Program-made: the position numbers and the translations under genes
Source: an uncultured Prevotella sp.
GTDB lineage: Bacteria; Bacteroidota; Bacteroidia; Bacteroidales; Bacteroidaceae
Assembly: GCA_900544825.1 (NCBI GenBank)
Contig: UQWP01000034.1
Coordinates: forward strand, 1-36,448
Reading direction: 5' to 3'
Length of the DNA: 36,448 bases
The notes under the pieces: model-generated
Seen by the model: the letters and a program-made list of their open reading frames with translations, nothing else
What the model was told of the DNA's origin: nothing
Database searches by the model: none
Shown: positions 1 through 8,283 of the stretch, piece by piece
How positions within the stretch are numbered: the first letter of the stretch is position 1
Layout: each line of letters begins with the position of its first letter

Positions 1-21
1 CCCTGATGTTGAATTTCTATG

Positions 22-29
22 CAAAGATA
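22..29 (-). promoter_or_regulatory. Possible minus-strand -7 box at the window edge
   Basis: Read on the minus strand this is TATCTTTG, which matches the Bacteroidota -7 consensus TAnnTTTG. It would drive a gene lying left of the window. No -33 element can be checked because the sequence ends there. Confidence 0.25.
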
Positions 30-49
30 ATAAAAAAAAACAATATACA

Positions 50-737
50 ATGAAGTATTTAGATAGAATAGCAGACAGAATGACAACCAGCTTTGGCTCG
101 ACTCATCATGCGTTCTTATGCCCGGAACATCTGCACCCTCGTCAAGAAATCCAAGATGTTGGCAGACATCACGGTAGAAATGGAGAAAACGTCGATGCCA
201 ACATTTGATGATTATGTTTCTGCCCTGCAACGATTGTTTGTCATAGAAGATGTGGAGGCATGGTGTCCGGCAATCCGCTCAGCCGCAGCAATCCGTTCGG
301 GAGCCAAGCGCTGCTTTGCAGATCCTTCCATAGCTGTTGCAGCTTTGGGTATGTCACCAAGAAGTCTGGAATTAGACCTTCGAACCTTTGGTTTCATATT
401 CGAGTGTATGTGCATTCGCGACCTGAAGGTATATTCGCAAGCCTTGGGAGGTAGAGTCTCTTACTATCACGACCGCTATGACCTGGAGGCAGACATCGTG
501 CTTCATCTTGCAGATGGCCGCTATGCCTTGATAGAATGCAAGTTGGGTAGTCGGGAAATAGAAGATGGTGCCAAGCATCTCCTACAACTGCGGAATCTGA
601 TTCGTGAGAAGAACAAGACTGAGCATCAGATGCCACTCAGAGAACCAGACCTGCTGATTGTCATGACAGGAGGCGAAATGGCTTATACCAGGGAAGATGG
701 AGTAAAGGTTATACCTTTGGCTACATTAAAAGACTAA
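50..737 (+). pseudogene. Internally deleted DUF4143-type AAA ATPase / PD-(D/E)XK gene
   Basis: The ATG at 50 opens MKYLDRIADR, which resembles the usual start of DUF4143 family ATPases. The expected Walker A and Walker B ATPase core is missing. From about position 87 a different reading frame carries a typical C-terminal half (LARLIMRSYARN onward), including DPSIAVAALG and a nuclease-like stretch with YDLEAD and IECKLG that supplies the D...ExK of a PD-(D/E)XK fold. An in-frame TGA at 81-83 separates that frame from upstream sequence, so the C-terminal half can only start at a weak TTG at 93. I read this as a remnant left by an internal deletion of roughly the ATPase domain, with a frameshift at the join near 80-90. 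Intact relatives are usually about 380-450 residues; 214 remain here. An alternative is a stand-alone nuclease-domain protein started at TTG. Confidence 0.65.
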
Positions 738-745
738 GAAAAAGA

Positions 746-862
746 CCTCATAGAGGCAGTATCAGTTTTGAAAACGGACATTAAAGGGGGTTGGCTTCCA
801 CATTTCACAAGAGAAAAGAGAGGGGAATTGCGGCAACCATTCCCCTATATATAATAAGGTGT
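746..862 (+). repeat. Dispersed intergenic repeat, copy A
   Basis: It opens with a short stem (CCTC/GAGG, 746-756), then a conserved block with the palindrome GTTTTGAAAAC and GGACATTAAAGGGGGT. The rest matches copy B at 13527-13652 at roughly 80 percent by eye, ending at the TATATATAAT stretch. A truncated copy C lies at 15825-15870. No coding potential is apparent. It lies 9 bp after the stop of the broken ATPase gene. It could be an insertion-sequence end or a non-autonomous element, but I cannot identify the family. Confidence 0.7.
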
Positions 863-954
863 AAGCTCGGGAATACAATCGGGAAAGGAAGAGGTAAACA
901 GGCTTCAGCGGGAGAAAGACGCACCTCTCCAACTACACCTCCCAAAAGTTTAAG

Positions 955-985
955 AAATGCTAAAAAAAACGTTTTTAGCATTTTT
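955..985 (+). terminator. Rho-independent terminator
   Basis: The arms AAATGCTAAAAA and TTTTTAGCATTT form a 12-bp stem around a 5-base loop, followed by a T run. It insulates the operon starting at 1165 from upstream transcription. The sequence from 863 to 954 shows no gene. Confidence 0.75.
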
Positions 986-1034
986 CACTAAAAAAAATGC
1001 ATTTTTGGGTCAATTGATCCAAATCAAGGAAAAA

Positions 1035-1082
1035 TTGAACCAATTTGAACCAATTCAGTTTCATTTATTTTATATATCTTTG
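1035..1082 (+). promoter_or_regulatory. Promoter of the SPFH/peptidase operon with tandem 10-bp repeats
   Basis: TATCTTTG at 1075-1082 matches TAnnTTTG, 83 bases before the first gene. There is no TTTG at the usual 19-21 bp spacing. Instead two adjacent copies of TTGAACCAAT (1035-1044 and 1045-1054) occupy the -33 region, and the palindrome TCAATTGA lies at 1010-1017. A weak -33 plus tandem sites suggests control by an activator or other regulator, by inference. Confidence 0.55.
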
Positions 1083-1164
1083 CACCCAAACATGAATTAG
1101 TTATCAACGTAAATTGATATTCTTAACGATTGTATAAAGTAAATGAAATACTCTTAAAGGTGAT

Positions 1165-1356
1165 ATGACAATACTACTTATCATATTGATAGGAATCGGA
1201 GCATTTGTACTTCTCGGCATTCTAGGCTGGGGAATACAGCTTTTGGGATTTCTCGGAGGACTCTTAGGTGAAGGCATTACTGGATGTATAGGATGCTTCA
1301 TCAAGTTCTTCTGGGTGATTCTGCTAATCGCCATATTTATTGCGCTGATACAATAA
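1165..1356 (+). CDS. Small hydrophobic membrane protein, 63 aa
   Basis: I do not recognise this protein. It is almost entirely hydrophobic and glycine-rich. There are two likely membrane helices (about residues 2-30 and 43-62) joined by a short loop containing CIGC. The start is supported by AAAGGTG just upstream of the ATG and by its position about 80 bases after a good -7 box. It ends 33 bp before the zinc-ribbon/SPFH gene, so it is probably the first gene of that operon. It could be a membrane anchor or pore partner for the SPFH proteins, but nothing in the sequence proves this. Confidence 0.65.
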   Translation: MTILLIILIGIGAFVLLGILGWGIQLLGFLGGLLGEGITGCIGCFIKFFWVILLIAIFIALIQ

Positions 1357-1389
1357 TCAGTTCATTTAATCTTAAAAATAATAACCATT

Positions 1390-4122
1390 ATGACATATTG
1401 CAAGAAATGCGGCGCAACGCTGCAACCGGGAATGAAATTCTGTACGAAGTGTGGACAACCTATTGACTTGCAACCACAGGCTCCAACACAGCCACAAGGT
1501 GCCAACAAGCCTCAACGTCCTCAACCACTAAAAGCCATGGCTCCACAGTCTCCTCAAGCCCCTCAGGCTCCACAAGCCAGCAAGGGTATGTTCACCAATG
1601 CCGTTCGCTCTGTAGCAAACGCTATGACTGGTGGTGCGCTCAATCGCCAGATTGCAGAAGAACAGAGAAGAGCCATCAACCAGCAAGCTACTGAAAGCCA
1701 GTCAGAAATCCGTGATGCCAGAAATGCGCAGCAACAGGCTGAACAGGCACAGATTGCAGCAGAAAGAGAAGCTGAACGTGCCCGCGACCGCCGCAGTATG
1801 GAAGCTGTAGATGGTGTTGACGTGGTAAGAGGCAGAACCATCTGGAATATCCAACCAGGAGAAATCGCTCGCAAGATTAGCGAACGGGAACTCGACGAAA
1901 TAGAAAAGCTGAAAGGTATCATCGTCCAGGAAGGTTGCACCGCCATCATTTTTGCCAATGGTGAGCTGGTTTCAACCCTCTCAGCAGGTGCATACCTCTT
2001 TTATAAGTCTGTGGAAGAAGAGCAGGCAGCTATCAAGAATGCAGTTGAAAAGGCAGAGAAAGATATGGCTGAAGCCGAAAAGCGTGAACGAGACCGCAAG
2101 CGCCAGGCTGAACCTACCTTCCGCCAGCTCGGCATCGTAGGAGAAGTAGGCCGTGGTTTCAACTGGCTCGGTCGCATCATCTTCGGTGAAAAGAAAGGCG
2201 AGCAGAAAGAAAAAGCCAAGAAGCGCCAACTGAATTATGCCCGCATCTTAGCCCGCATCACCCAGGCTCCTATCCTGTCGGTCTATATCGTCAGCAACCG
2301 TTTCATCACCCTCACTTTCGGTGGAGCGATGAACGAGAATGGCGAACTTGCCTTCCAGCCATACACCATTCCGATGGGTATTCACGATGTACAGATTGGA
2401 GTATCTCTCCAGATGAGCATCAGCGATATTCATACCTTCGCTACCAATTATCTTACCGACCGCAACAGCGTAACAACTAGAGAATTACAGCTGTTGCTCA
2501 ATGGTACCGTAGAAACCCTTTTGCGCCAGGAGCTCCGCAACCAGAACTACGAGTCTGCCGGACTGAATGCAGAAACGGTAAATGTACTGAAAGAGAAAAT
2601 CCGCCAGACCATCAACCAACAGGTATTCGGCATAGAATGCAACCAGGTTCTGAATATCACCGACAGCAACCAGGACTTTGAGCGTTTCCGTCAGGTAGAA
2701 CGCCAGCTCTACAATACAGAGAAGGAACTCGACTTCATGCACCGCACCGGAGAATTCCGCAACAGAATGGAAGTAGAGGCCAACTCCCAGCAGATTTCTT
2801 CTGCACAAAACGCCGAGGATTTGCGCCATGCCCTTCAGGGTATCAACAAAGACCAGCTGCTCCACGATGATGAATTGGAGGAATTCGTCCAGATGCTCGA
2901 AAGTCAGAAGCGCATCCGCCAGGCTAAGACCCAGGAAGAAGAATTTGAAGCCCTGGAAGACCTCCGCAAAAACCGTCTGGTCAAGCAGGAGGAAATGGAA
3001 GTGCTCGAAGATGAACTTGCCCACAAGAAGATTCCTCGTGAGGAAATCACGGAAATCATGCGCATCCAGAGCCAGCAGAACATCGACACAGCCCGTCTCA
3101 AGGCTGAATGGGCACTCGATGATTCCCGCACCGACCACGACTGGGAACGTGAAGATCTGGAACGCCGCCGTAACTGGGGCATCGAAGATGAAGAGCGTGA
3201 ACGCCAGTGGATGCTGGAAGAAAAGGAATACAACCGCGACTTCAACCGAAAGGTGAAGGAAGATGATTACGACTTCCAGCAGATGATGCGCCAACGCGAA
3301 CTGGATAAGGAAGACCATCTCCTGGCACGCAACGAGAAACTGGAAGACGACCGCCTTGCCTATGAGCGCAACCGCCAGGAAAAGATGGACGATGACCAGC
3401 TGGAAGCCAATCGTCACCAGCGCCAGATGGACAAGTTGCAGCAGATGGCTCAGATGCAGACACAGCTCGACCAGCAGAAATATCAGCACGAAGAGAACGT
3501 AGCCACCATTCAGAGCAATGAGCAGATGAATCGTGACAACCATTTCGCCAATATGACTGCCGAACAGATTCGTGCTGCACAACTCTCCCACCTAACCGGA
3601 GATGCTCAGGTAGCTATGGCAAATGCCTATAGCAGCGAGAAGGAAGCCGAAAACCTGCGACAGACCGCAGCAGAAAAGGAGGCGATGATGCAGCAGATGC
3701 TACAGATGCAGCAGCAGAACAGCAATGCCCAGATGGAAGCCATGATGAAGATGGCCGGTATGATAAAAGATACAGCTACCGGCATCAGCGGCGCCCAGCA
3801 AAGCCAGCAGCAACAGCGCATCAACCAGCTGGAAGAGGAAAACCGACGCCAGCAGGAGCGAGTAGATCATACCCAGGATGTGGCTATGAACAACATCTCG
3901 CAGGTAAGCACTGCTGCCGCCAACAACCTGAATGCCTTCAATGGCGGACTCGGAGGAAATACTGCAGGAAGCCAAGCCGCTCCTCAACAGCAGGCAGCTC
4001 CTCAGCAGGCAGTTCCACAACAGGAATTGATAGAATGCCAGTGCTACAACTGCGGACATACCATCCACATTGCACCAGGCACTCCAAACTGTCCAGACTG
4101 CGGCGCACCTTTCCAATGGTAA
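1390..4122 (+). CDS. Zinc-ribbon, SPFH-like, coiled-coil protein with a second C-terminal zinc ribbon, 910 aa
   Basis: Domains in order: an N-terminal zinc ribbon (C4, C7, C18, C21); a Pro/Gln linker to about residue 65; a charged helix (85-130); an SPFH/Band-7-like region (about 150-420), where QEGCTAIIFANGELV and GAYLFYK resemble the YdjI or 'virion core' type; a very long charged coiled coil (about 430-840) rich in Asp/Glu/Arg/Gln; a Gln/Ala/Pro linker; and a C-terminal zinc ribbon (C885, C888, C901, C904). There is no signal peptide, so it should be cytoplasmic and membrane-associated. SPFH proteins oligomerise into membrane scaffolds. In Bacillus, a YdjI-type SPFH protein links the phage-shock protein PspA to the membrane. 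The gene lies 52 bp before the peptidase gene. Domain calls are by eye; the exact role is unknown. Confidence 0.7.
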   Translation: MTYCKKCGATLQPGMKFCTKCGQPIDLQPQAPTQPQGANKPQRPQPLKAMAPQSPQAPQAPQASKGMFTNAVRSVANAMTGGALNRQIAEEQRRAINQQATESQSEIRDARNAQQQAEQAQIAAEREAERARDRRSMEAVDGVDVVRGRTIWNIQPGEIARKISERELDEIEKLKGIIVQEGCTAIIFANGELVSTLSAGAYLFYKSVEEEQAAIKNAVEKAEKDMAEAEKRERDRKRQAEPTFRQLGIVGEVGRGFNWLGRIIFGEKKGEQKEKAKKRQLNYARILARITQAPILSVYIVSNRFITLTFGGAMNENGELAFQPYTIPMGIHDVQIGVSLQMSISDIHTFATNYLTDRNSVTTRELQLLLNGTVETLLRQELRNQNYESAGLNAETVNVLKEKIRQTINQQVFGIECNQVLNITDSNQDFERFRQVERQLYNTEKELDFMHRTGEFRNRMEVEANSQQISSAQNAEDLRHALQGINKDQLLHDDELEEFVQMLESQKRIRQAKTQEEEFEALEDLRKNRLVKQEEMEVLEDELAHKKIPREEITEIMRIQSQQNIDTARLKAEWALDDSRTDHDWEREDLERRRNWGIEDEERERQWMLEEKEYNRDFNRKVKEDDYDFQQMMRQRELDKEDHLLARNEKLEDDRLAYERNRQEKMDDDQLEANRHQRQMDKLQQMAQMQTQLDQQKYQHEENVATIQSNEQMNRDNHFANMTAEQIRAAQLSHLTGDAQVAMANAYSSEKEAENLRQTAAEKEAMMQQMLQMQQQNSNAQMEAMMKMAGMIKDTATGISGAQQSQQQQRINQLEEENRRQQERVDHTQDVAMNNISQVSTAAANNLNAFNGGLGGNTAGSQAAPQQQAAPQQAVPQQELIECQCYNCGHTIHIAPGTPNCPDCGAPFQW

Positions 4123-4174
4123 GCCCTCTCCAGAAAATGCAACAAGAAGTCTAAACATATAAAGTAATCAGACT

Positions 4175-6967
4175 ATGAGCGATATTAAACTTGATGGTGA
4201 TGCGGCTGTGGTAGGCGGAATCCATTCCGACTCCCACAATACGCAAAACAACTATAACACCTCAACAACAACCCATACCACCAACAACAGTACGGTTAAC
4301 AAGCAGACTGTATATGAGGCACAGAAGACTCAGACAGAGATCTATCAGCAGAACGAGAATCTCTTTCTGCAGGCTGTGCAGGAACGGCTGGTAGATGGAA
4401 AGTTGGATAATCAGAAGTTGGCAGAGCTCAACCAGTTGAGCATCCAATGGCATATTGCTCCCCTAAGAGCCAACCAGATCATAGATCAGGTACGCCAGAA
4501 CATCCATATCCTGCAAGGCAGCAAGGGTAACGAATTCCTGGCAGAGCAGATTCTGACCGAGGTCTTCAATGCCATCCAGACCAACCATACCGATATCCTG
4601 AAACGCAAGTTCAACAGTCTGGAGCAGTTGGCACGTGTGATGACGAATGATAACAATATCCAGTTCTACTATCATCTGTTGCTTGCCTCGATGTATCCCG
4701 ACAAGTGCGCCCTTGCCTTCTTCGGTTCCCGTACCGATAACTACTGGCAGCTCTTCTGGGCTCACGTAGCGTTCATCAAGACCGGCAATATCGACAATGC
4801 CACCGTGCTTCTACCAAGAATGGGCGGTTTCGGTTGTCCACAAGGCGACATCGCCCTGCTGATGGCTCTTGATAATCTTGCCGACTACCACAAGAATGGC
4901 AAGCAGGATTACTACAGACAGCAGACCATCCAGTATCTCGACCAGGCTGTGCAAAACGGAATGAGTGAACCGCTAAGCGCCCTATGGTATGCCGTAAAGG
5001 AGATGTTGGAGGATAAACCTCAGCCAGAAGAATGGTATCAGTTCTATTGCGATACAACCCTTTCGGAATTCATCCCGAAGGAAAAGAGCAAGATGGCTGT
5101 ACCACCTCAGATGCCTACACCTCCTCCGATGCCAAAGTTTAATGCCCAGAACGTGAAGCTCAACCAGATGAGAGGCTTTAACCCTCTGCAGGCAGCCAAC
5201 AATATGGGACTGGGAAGCGTCAATGCGATCAGTCTGCAGCCTCAAATGGCAAGTATGCCGGGCGGTGCAACTCCTCCACCCATGCCGGGACAAAGCAAGG
5301 CGGCTCCACAGCCGGAAGCCGTGCAGATGGCATCAGAAGCAAGAACTGCTGATGAACCCATCGACCAGCCCGACCCCTTGGAAGACCACTATGGCATCAT
5401 CCTGACAGATGGCAATGCACTGGCTAGAAAATACGGTTGCACCATCCAGGAAGTATATGATGTCTTCAACGACTTCATACAGAATGCCTACGACCAGCAG
5501 ATGTACTGGACATTCCTCGACATCTCGCAATATGGACTGGATTCCACCCATGAGACTCCATCCTGGATAGAATGCAATGAAGCAGTATCCCGCTGCATCG
5601 CAGACAACAACCTGACAGCTGGTCCCGACCTACACCTATTTATAATAGGAGGTGATGATGTGATTCCTATCCCTCGCGTCGAAGACCCATGGCCGTATGG
5701 CGGTGAGCGAATCCCTACCGATACCTGCTATGCCTTCGAAGGCACCTATATCGTAGATTTGCTGGACAGTCGCGATTCAGACTTCACCGTAGGTTGCACC
5801 CGCAACAATGTGGCTCGTCTGCCTTTGGAAGACGGTCAGCTCGATACGGATATCCGAAGCGACATCGGTGCTTACTTCAATATCAGCAGTATGTATGGCG
5901 GCGGTATCCCTGTTGGCAATGTTCTGATGATCAGCAACCGCGACTGGATTCCTGCCAGCTGCACGATGACCCAGCACCTGCCGCTTCTTTACAATACCGA
6001 CGATCCAGAGCTGATTCGCAACGGAATGTATATCAGTCCGAAGCTGCTGACCGAAGATGCGGAAAGACTCAGCATCTATTGCAAGTCTTTGGACAAGGCA
6101 GATATGCTGATGTTCAATCTTCATGGTGCCAATGAAGAGGGTATGTGCGGATTCTATAGTGAGGATGAAGCATTCAATCCTTCGCTCCTCAACCAAGGCA
6201 GGGCAAGAGTCTTCAATACCGTGGCTTGTTTCGGAGCCCGATATGCCGGTTACAAACGAAACGACTCCATGTTACTCAGCGCCCTCTACGGAGGTGGCGT
6301 TTTGCTCTATACCGGTTCGCTCATTCCGGTTCCGATGTTCTCTAATGAGGAAACGGATGAAGCCCGCCAACTTCTGTTGAATCCGGGCACAGGCAGCGAG
6401 GTGCTGATGCGCCTCTATCCGCTCTATCAGTTCAAGGGTATGACGGGCGGAAAGGCAATGCTCCAGGCTAAGTGCGATTACTTCAATATGTGCCGACATG
6501 TAGAAGATGACAGTTTCTCTATGAGCACAGCCTTGATGTTCTGTCTTTACGGCAACCCAATGCTCCATGTCCGTCGCAGGGAATATGTGGTTGAATCTGC
6601 CCTGCAGAATGATGCGATGCCACCAGCTCCTATCAAGGCTGACGGTTCTCCACTCAAGAAGACCATACGACAGCGCCTGCTGCAGAAGGATAAGAGCAAC
6701 CAGTCGCTCATCGACCAGATTCGTGGATATGTGGATGAGAATCTCAATGCTATCCGAAACATGGTAGAGCAGCATCTGTACCAGCAGCTGGGCTTGAAAC
6801 CGGAAATGCTGGATAGCATCGACCAGGTAAGCCGACCTACCATCGACGGCAATTACGAAACGGGATATTCATTCAACTATCACGACGCAAGCCGCCAATA
6901 TGGAGCTGACACCTTCGTAGAAGTAGATGTCCAGGGCAAGACGAAGCGAATCTATACAACGAAATAA
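4175..6967 (+). CDS. Gingipain-like (clan CD) cysteine peptidase, intracellular, 930 aa
   Basis: The N-terminus (1-45) is low-complexity Asn/Thr/His. An all-helical region follows (about 60-300), starting with a DG-containing two-helix segment like modules in the downstream genes, then a Pro/Met linker (about 310-395). The C-terminal half holds a catalytic domain. LHGANEEG supplies His650 and VACFGARY supplies Cys685, the His-Gly then Cys order and spacing of clan CD peptidases such as C25 gingipains. Strands such as DLHLFIIGGDDVIP precede the His, as in caspase-like folds. Gingipains are secreted, but this protein has no signal peptide, so it should act in the cytoplasm. C25 versus another clan CD family cannot be settled by eye. 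Its position between two SPFH genes suggests a scaffold-bound protease; substrate unknown. Confidence 0.7.
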   Translation: MSDIKLDGDAAVVGGIHSDSHNTQNNYNTSTTTHTTNNSTVNKQTVYEAQKTQTEIYQQNENLFLQAVQERLVDGKLDNQKLAELNQLSIQWHIAPLRANQIIDQVRQNIHILQGSKGNEFLAEQILTEVFNAIQTNHTDILKRKFNSLEQLARVMTNDNNIQFYYHLLLASMYPDKCALAFFGSRTDNYWQLFWAHVAFIKTGNIDNATVLLPRMGGFGCPQGDIALLMALDNLADYHKNGKQDYYRQQTIQYLDQAVQNGMSEPLSALWYAVKEMLEDKPQPEEWYQFYCDTTLSEFIPKEKSKMAVPPQMPTPPPMPKFNAQNVKLNQMRGFNPLQAANNMGLGSVNAISLQPQMASMPGGATPPPMPGQSKAAPQPEAVQMASEARTADEPIDQPDPLEDHYGIILTDGNALARKYGCTIQEVYDVFNDFIQNAYDQQMYWTFLDISQYGLDSTHETPSWIECNEAVSRCIADNNLTAGPDLHLFIIGGDDVIPIPRVEDPWPYGGERIPTDTCYAFEGTYIVDLLDSRDSDFTVGCTRNNVARLPLEDGQLDTDIRSDIGAYFNISSMYGGGIPVGNVLMISNRDWIPASCTMTQHLPLLYNTDDPELIRNGMYISPKLLTEDAERLSIYCKSLDKADMLMFNLHGANEEGMCGFYSEDEAFNPSLLNQGRARVFNTVACFGARYAGYKRNDSMLLSALYGGGVLLYTGSLIPVPMFSNEETDEARQLLLNPGTGSEVLMRLYPLYQFKGMTGGKAMLQAKCDYFNMCRHVEDDSFSMSTALMFCLYGNPMLHVRRREYVVESALQNDAMPPAPIKADGSPLKKTIRQRLLQKDKSNQSLIDQIRGYVDENLNAIRNMVEQHLYQQLGLKPEMLDSIDQVSRPTIDGNYETGYSFNYHDASRQYGADTFVEVDVQGKTKRIYTTK

Positions 6968-7037
6968 TCTGTCCCCTCTACAAAGAGGAATCTATAGCAA
7001 ATAACAAAAATAATAACAATCATAAAAACTGAAACAT

Positions 7038-8243
7038 ATGGGATTTTTTGGTTTTAAATCTTCTAAGGAAGTAGAAGAAGAGAAAAGACAGGCTGCCGAG
7101 GAAGCAGCGAGAAGAGTGGAACAGAACAACCTGACCAACCTCAGCAATCTGAGCAAGGGTAGTCAGCTGAACTTCGCCATCCCTTACTTTGATGTCTTCG
7201 ACCCACGCCTGCAAGATTATGGCGTACCAGTATCTGTACATGGTGCCGTGGTATATGCCATCGAGGACATGGATCTCTTCCATAGTGTGAACCGCAATGA
7301 AGGTTACAGCGACGAGACTTTCAAGAATAAGCTTCGTGGCCAGCTCACCAAGTTCATCAAGAGTGTAGTTAGCAATGCCCCTTCTGACGCTCAGATTCCT
7401 GTAGTTCAGATTGAGCGCAAGATTTTTGAGATTAGCGAACTCATCCAGCAGCGTGTTACTCCACAGGTAGAGAAGCTTTTCGGCATCACCATCCGCAGTC
7501 TCGACATCACAGGCATCAACGTAGATAAGGAGAGCCGTGGCTATCGTGAACTCAAAGCCCTCACTGCCGAACTGGAGAAGGAGCGTATGATGGCTCAGCA
7601 TAATGCCCAGATTTCCAACTTCAACCTCAACAACGACCTTCAGCAGGATATGCTCAAGAAGCAGTCTGAGCTGAATCTCGATGCCATAGGCAGAAAGCAG
7701 GAACTCGACCTTGGCGGTCAGGAGGAGTTGCAGCGCATGAACTTGGAGAACCAGCGTGAAACCATGCGTATTCAGCGTGAGGAGATGCAGCGTGCTTCTC
7801 GTCTCCAGACAGAGCAGACCTTTATGGGTGCTCATCAGGCAAACCTCAATGCTGGTGTTCTCAACAATGCCACAGACAATGGCATCAATGCCTTCCGCCA
7901 GCAGACTATAGGTGGTGGTATGAACAATATGGGTCAGATGGGTGGAGCGCCTCAGATGCCAGGTCAGAAAGGCATGGGTGGTGCACCTCAGATGCCAGGC
8001 ATGGGTGCTGCTGTTCCTCAGGTACAGTATTATATTGGCATCAATGGTCAGCAGTATGGTCCTTGCGATTGGAACAAGCTCCAACAGCTTGTTCAACAGG
8101 GTCAGCTCACCCAGCAGTCATACGTTTGGAAGAACGGTATGGCGCAGTGGGAGTTTGCCGGCAATGTAGCAGAACTCGCTCCATTGTTCCAAGGTATAGC
8201 CCCACAGATGCCGGGAATGCCTCCTACTATGCCGGGGATGTAA
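7038..8243 (+). CDS. SPFH (Band-7) protein with C-terminal GYF_2 domain, 401 aa
   Basis: The N-terminus MGFFGF is followed by a charged helix. An SPFH-like domain (about 45-190) includes the stretch from FAIPYFDVFDP to VHGAVVYAI. A Gln/Glu-rich coiled coil (about 175-275) and a Gly/Met/Pro linker (about 290-328) with two GGAPQMPG repeats come next. The GYF_2/DUF4339 domain (331-384) shows YYIGINGQQYGP and W...QWEFAG. GYF-type domains bind proline-rich peptides, and the partner genes carry Pro/Met-rich linkers that could be ligands. There is no signal peptide. The long antisense reading frame over this gene is a codon-bias shadow. Together with the 910-aa protein this gives two SPFH scaffolds around one protease. 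Confidence 0.8.
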   Translation: MGFFGFKSSKEVEEEKRQAAEEAARRVEQNNLTNLSNLSKGSQLNFAIPYFDVFDPRLQDYGVPVSVHGAVVYAIEDMDLFHSVNRNEGYSDETFKNKLRGQLTKFIKSVVSNAPSDAQIPVVQIERKIFEISELIQQRVTPQVEKLFGITIRSLDITGINVDKESRGYRELKALTAELEKERMMAQHNAQISNFNLNNDLQQDMLKKQSELNLDAIGRKQELDLGGQEELQRMNLENQRETMRIQREEMQRASRLQTEQTFMGAHQANLNAGVLNNATDNGINAFRQQTIGGGMNNMGQMGGAPQMPGQKGMGGAPQMPGMGAAVPQVQYYIGINGQQYGPCDWNKLQQLVQQGQLTQQSYVWKNGMAQWEFAGNVAELAPLFQGIAPQMPGMPPTMPGM

Positions 8244-8283
8244 ATAAAATAATACGAGTAACAAAAACTAAATATATAACAAT

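Noticed and set aside
791..991. 66-codon open frame between repeat copy A and the terminator
   Set aside because: It runs through the dispersed repeat and a terminator stem and has no ribosome-binding site.
2485..3591. 368-codon minus-strand open frame opposite the coiled-coil region
   Set aside because: Antisense shadow of Glu/Gln/Arg-rich coding sequence, which yields an artificial Leu/Val/Phe-rich protein.
7020..8096. 358-codon minus-strand open frame opposite the SPFH-GYF gene
   Set aside because: The plus-strand gene has recognisable domains; the antisense frame shows none.
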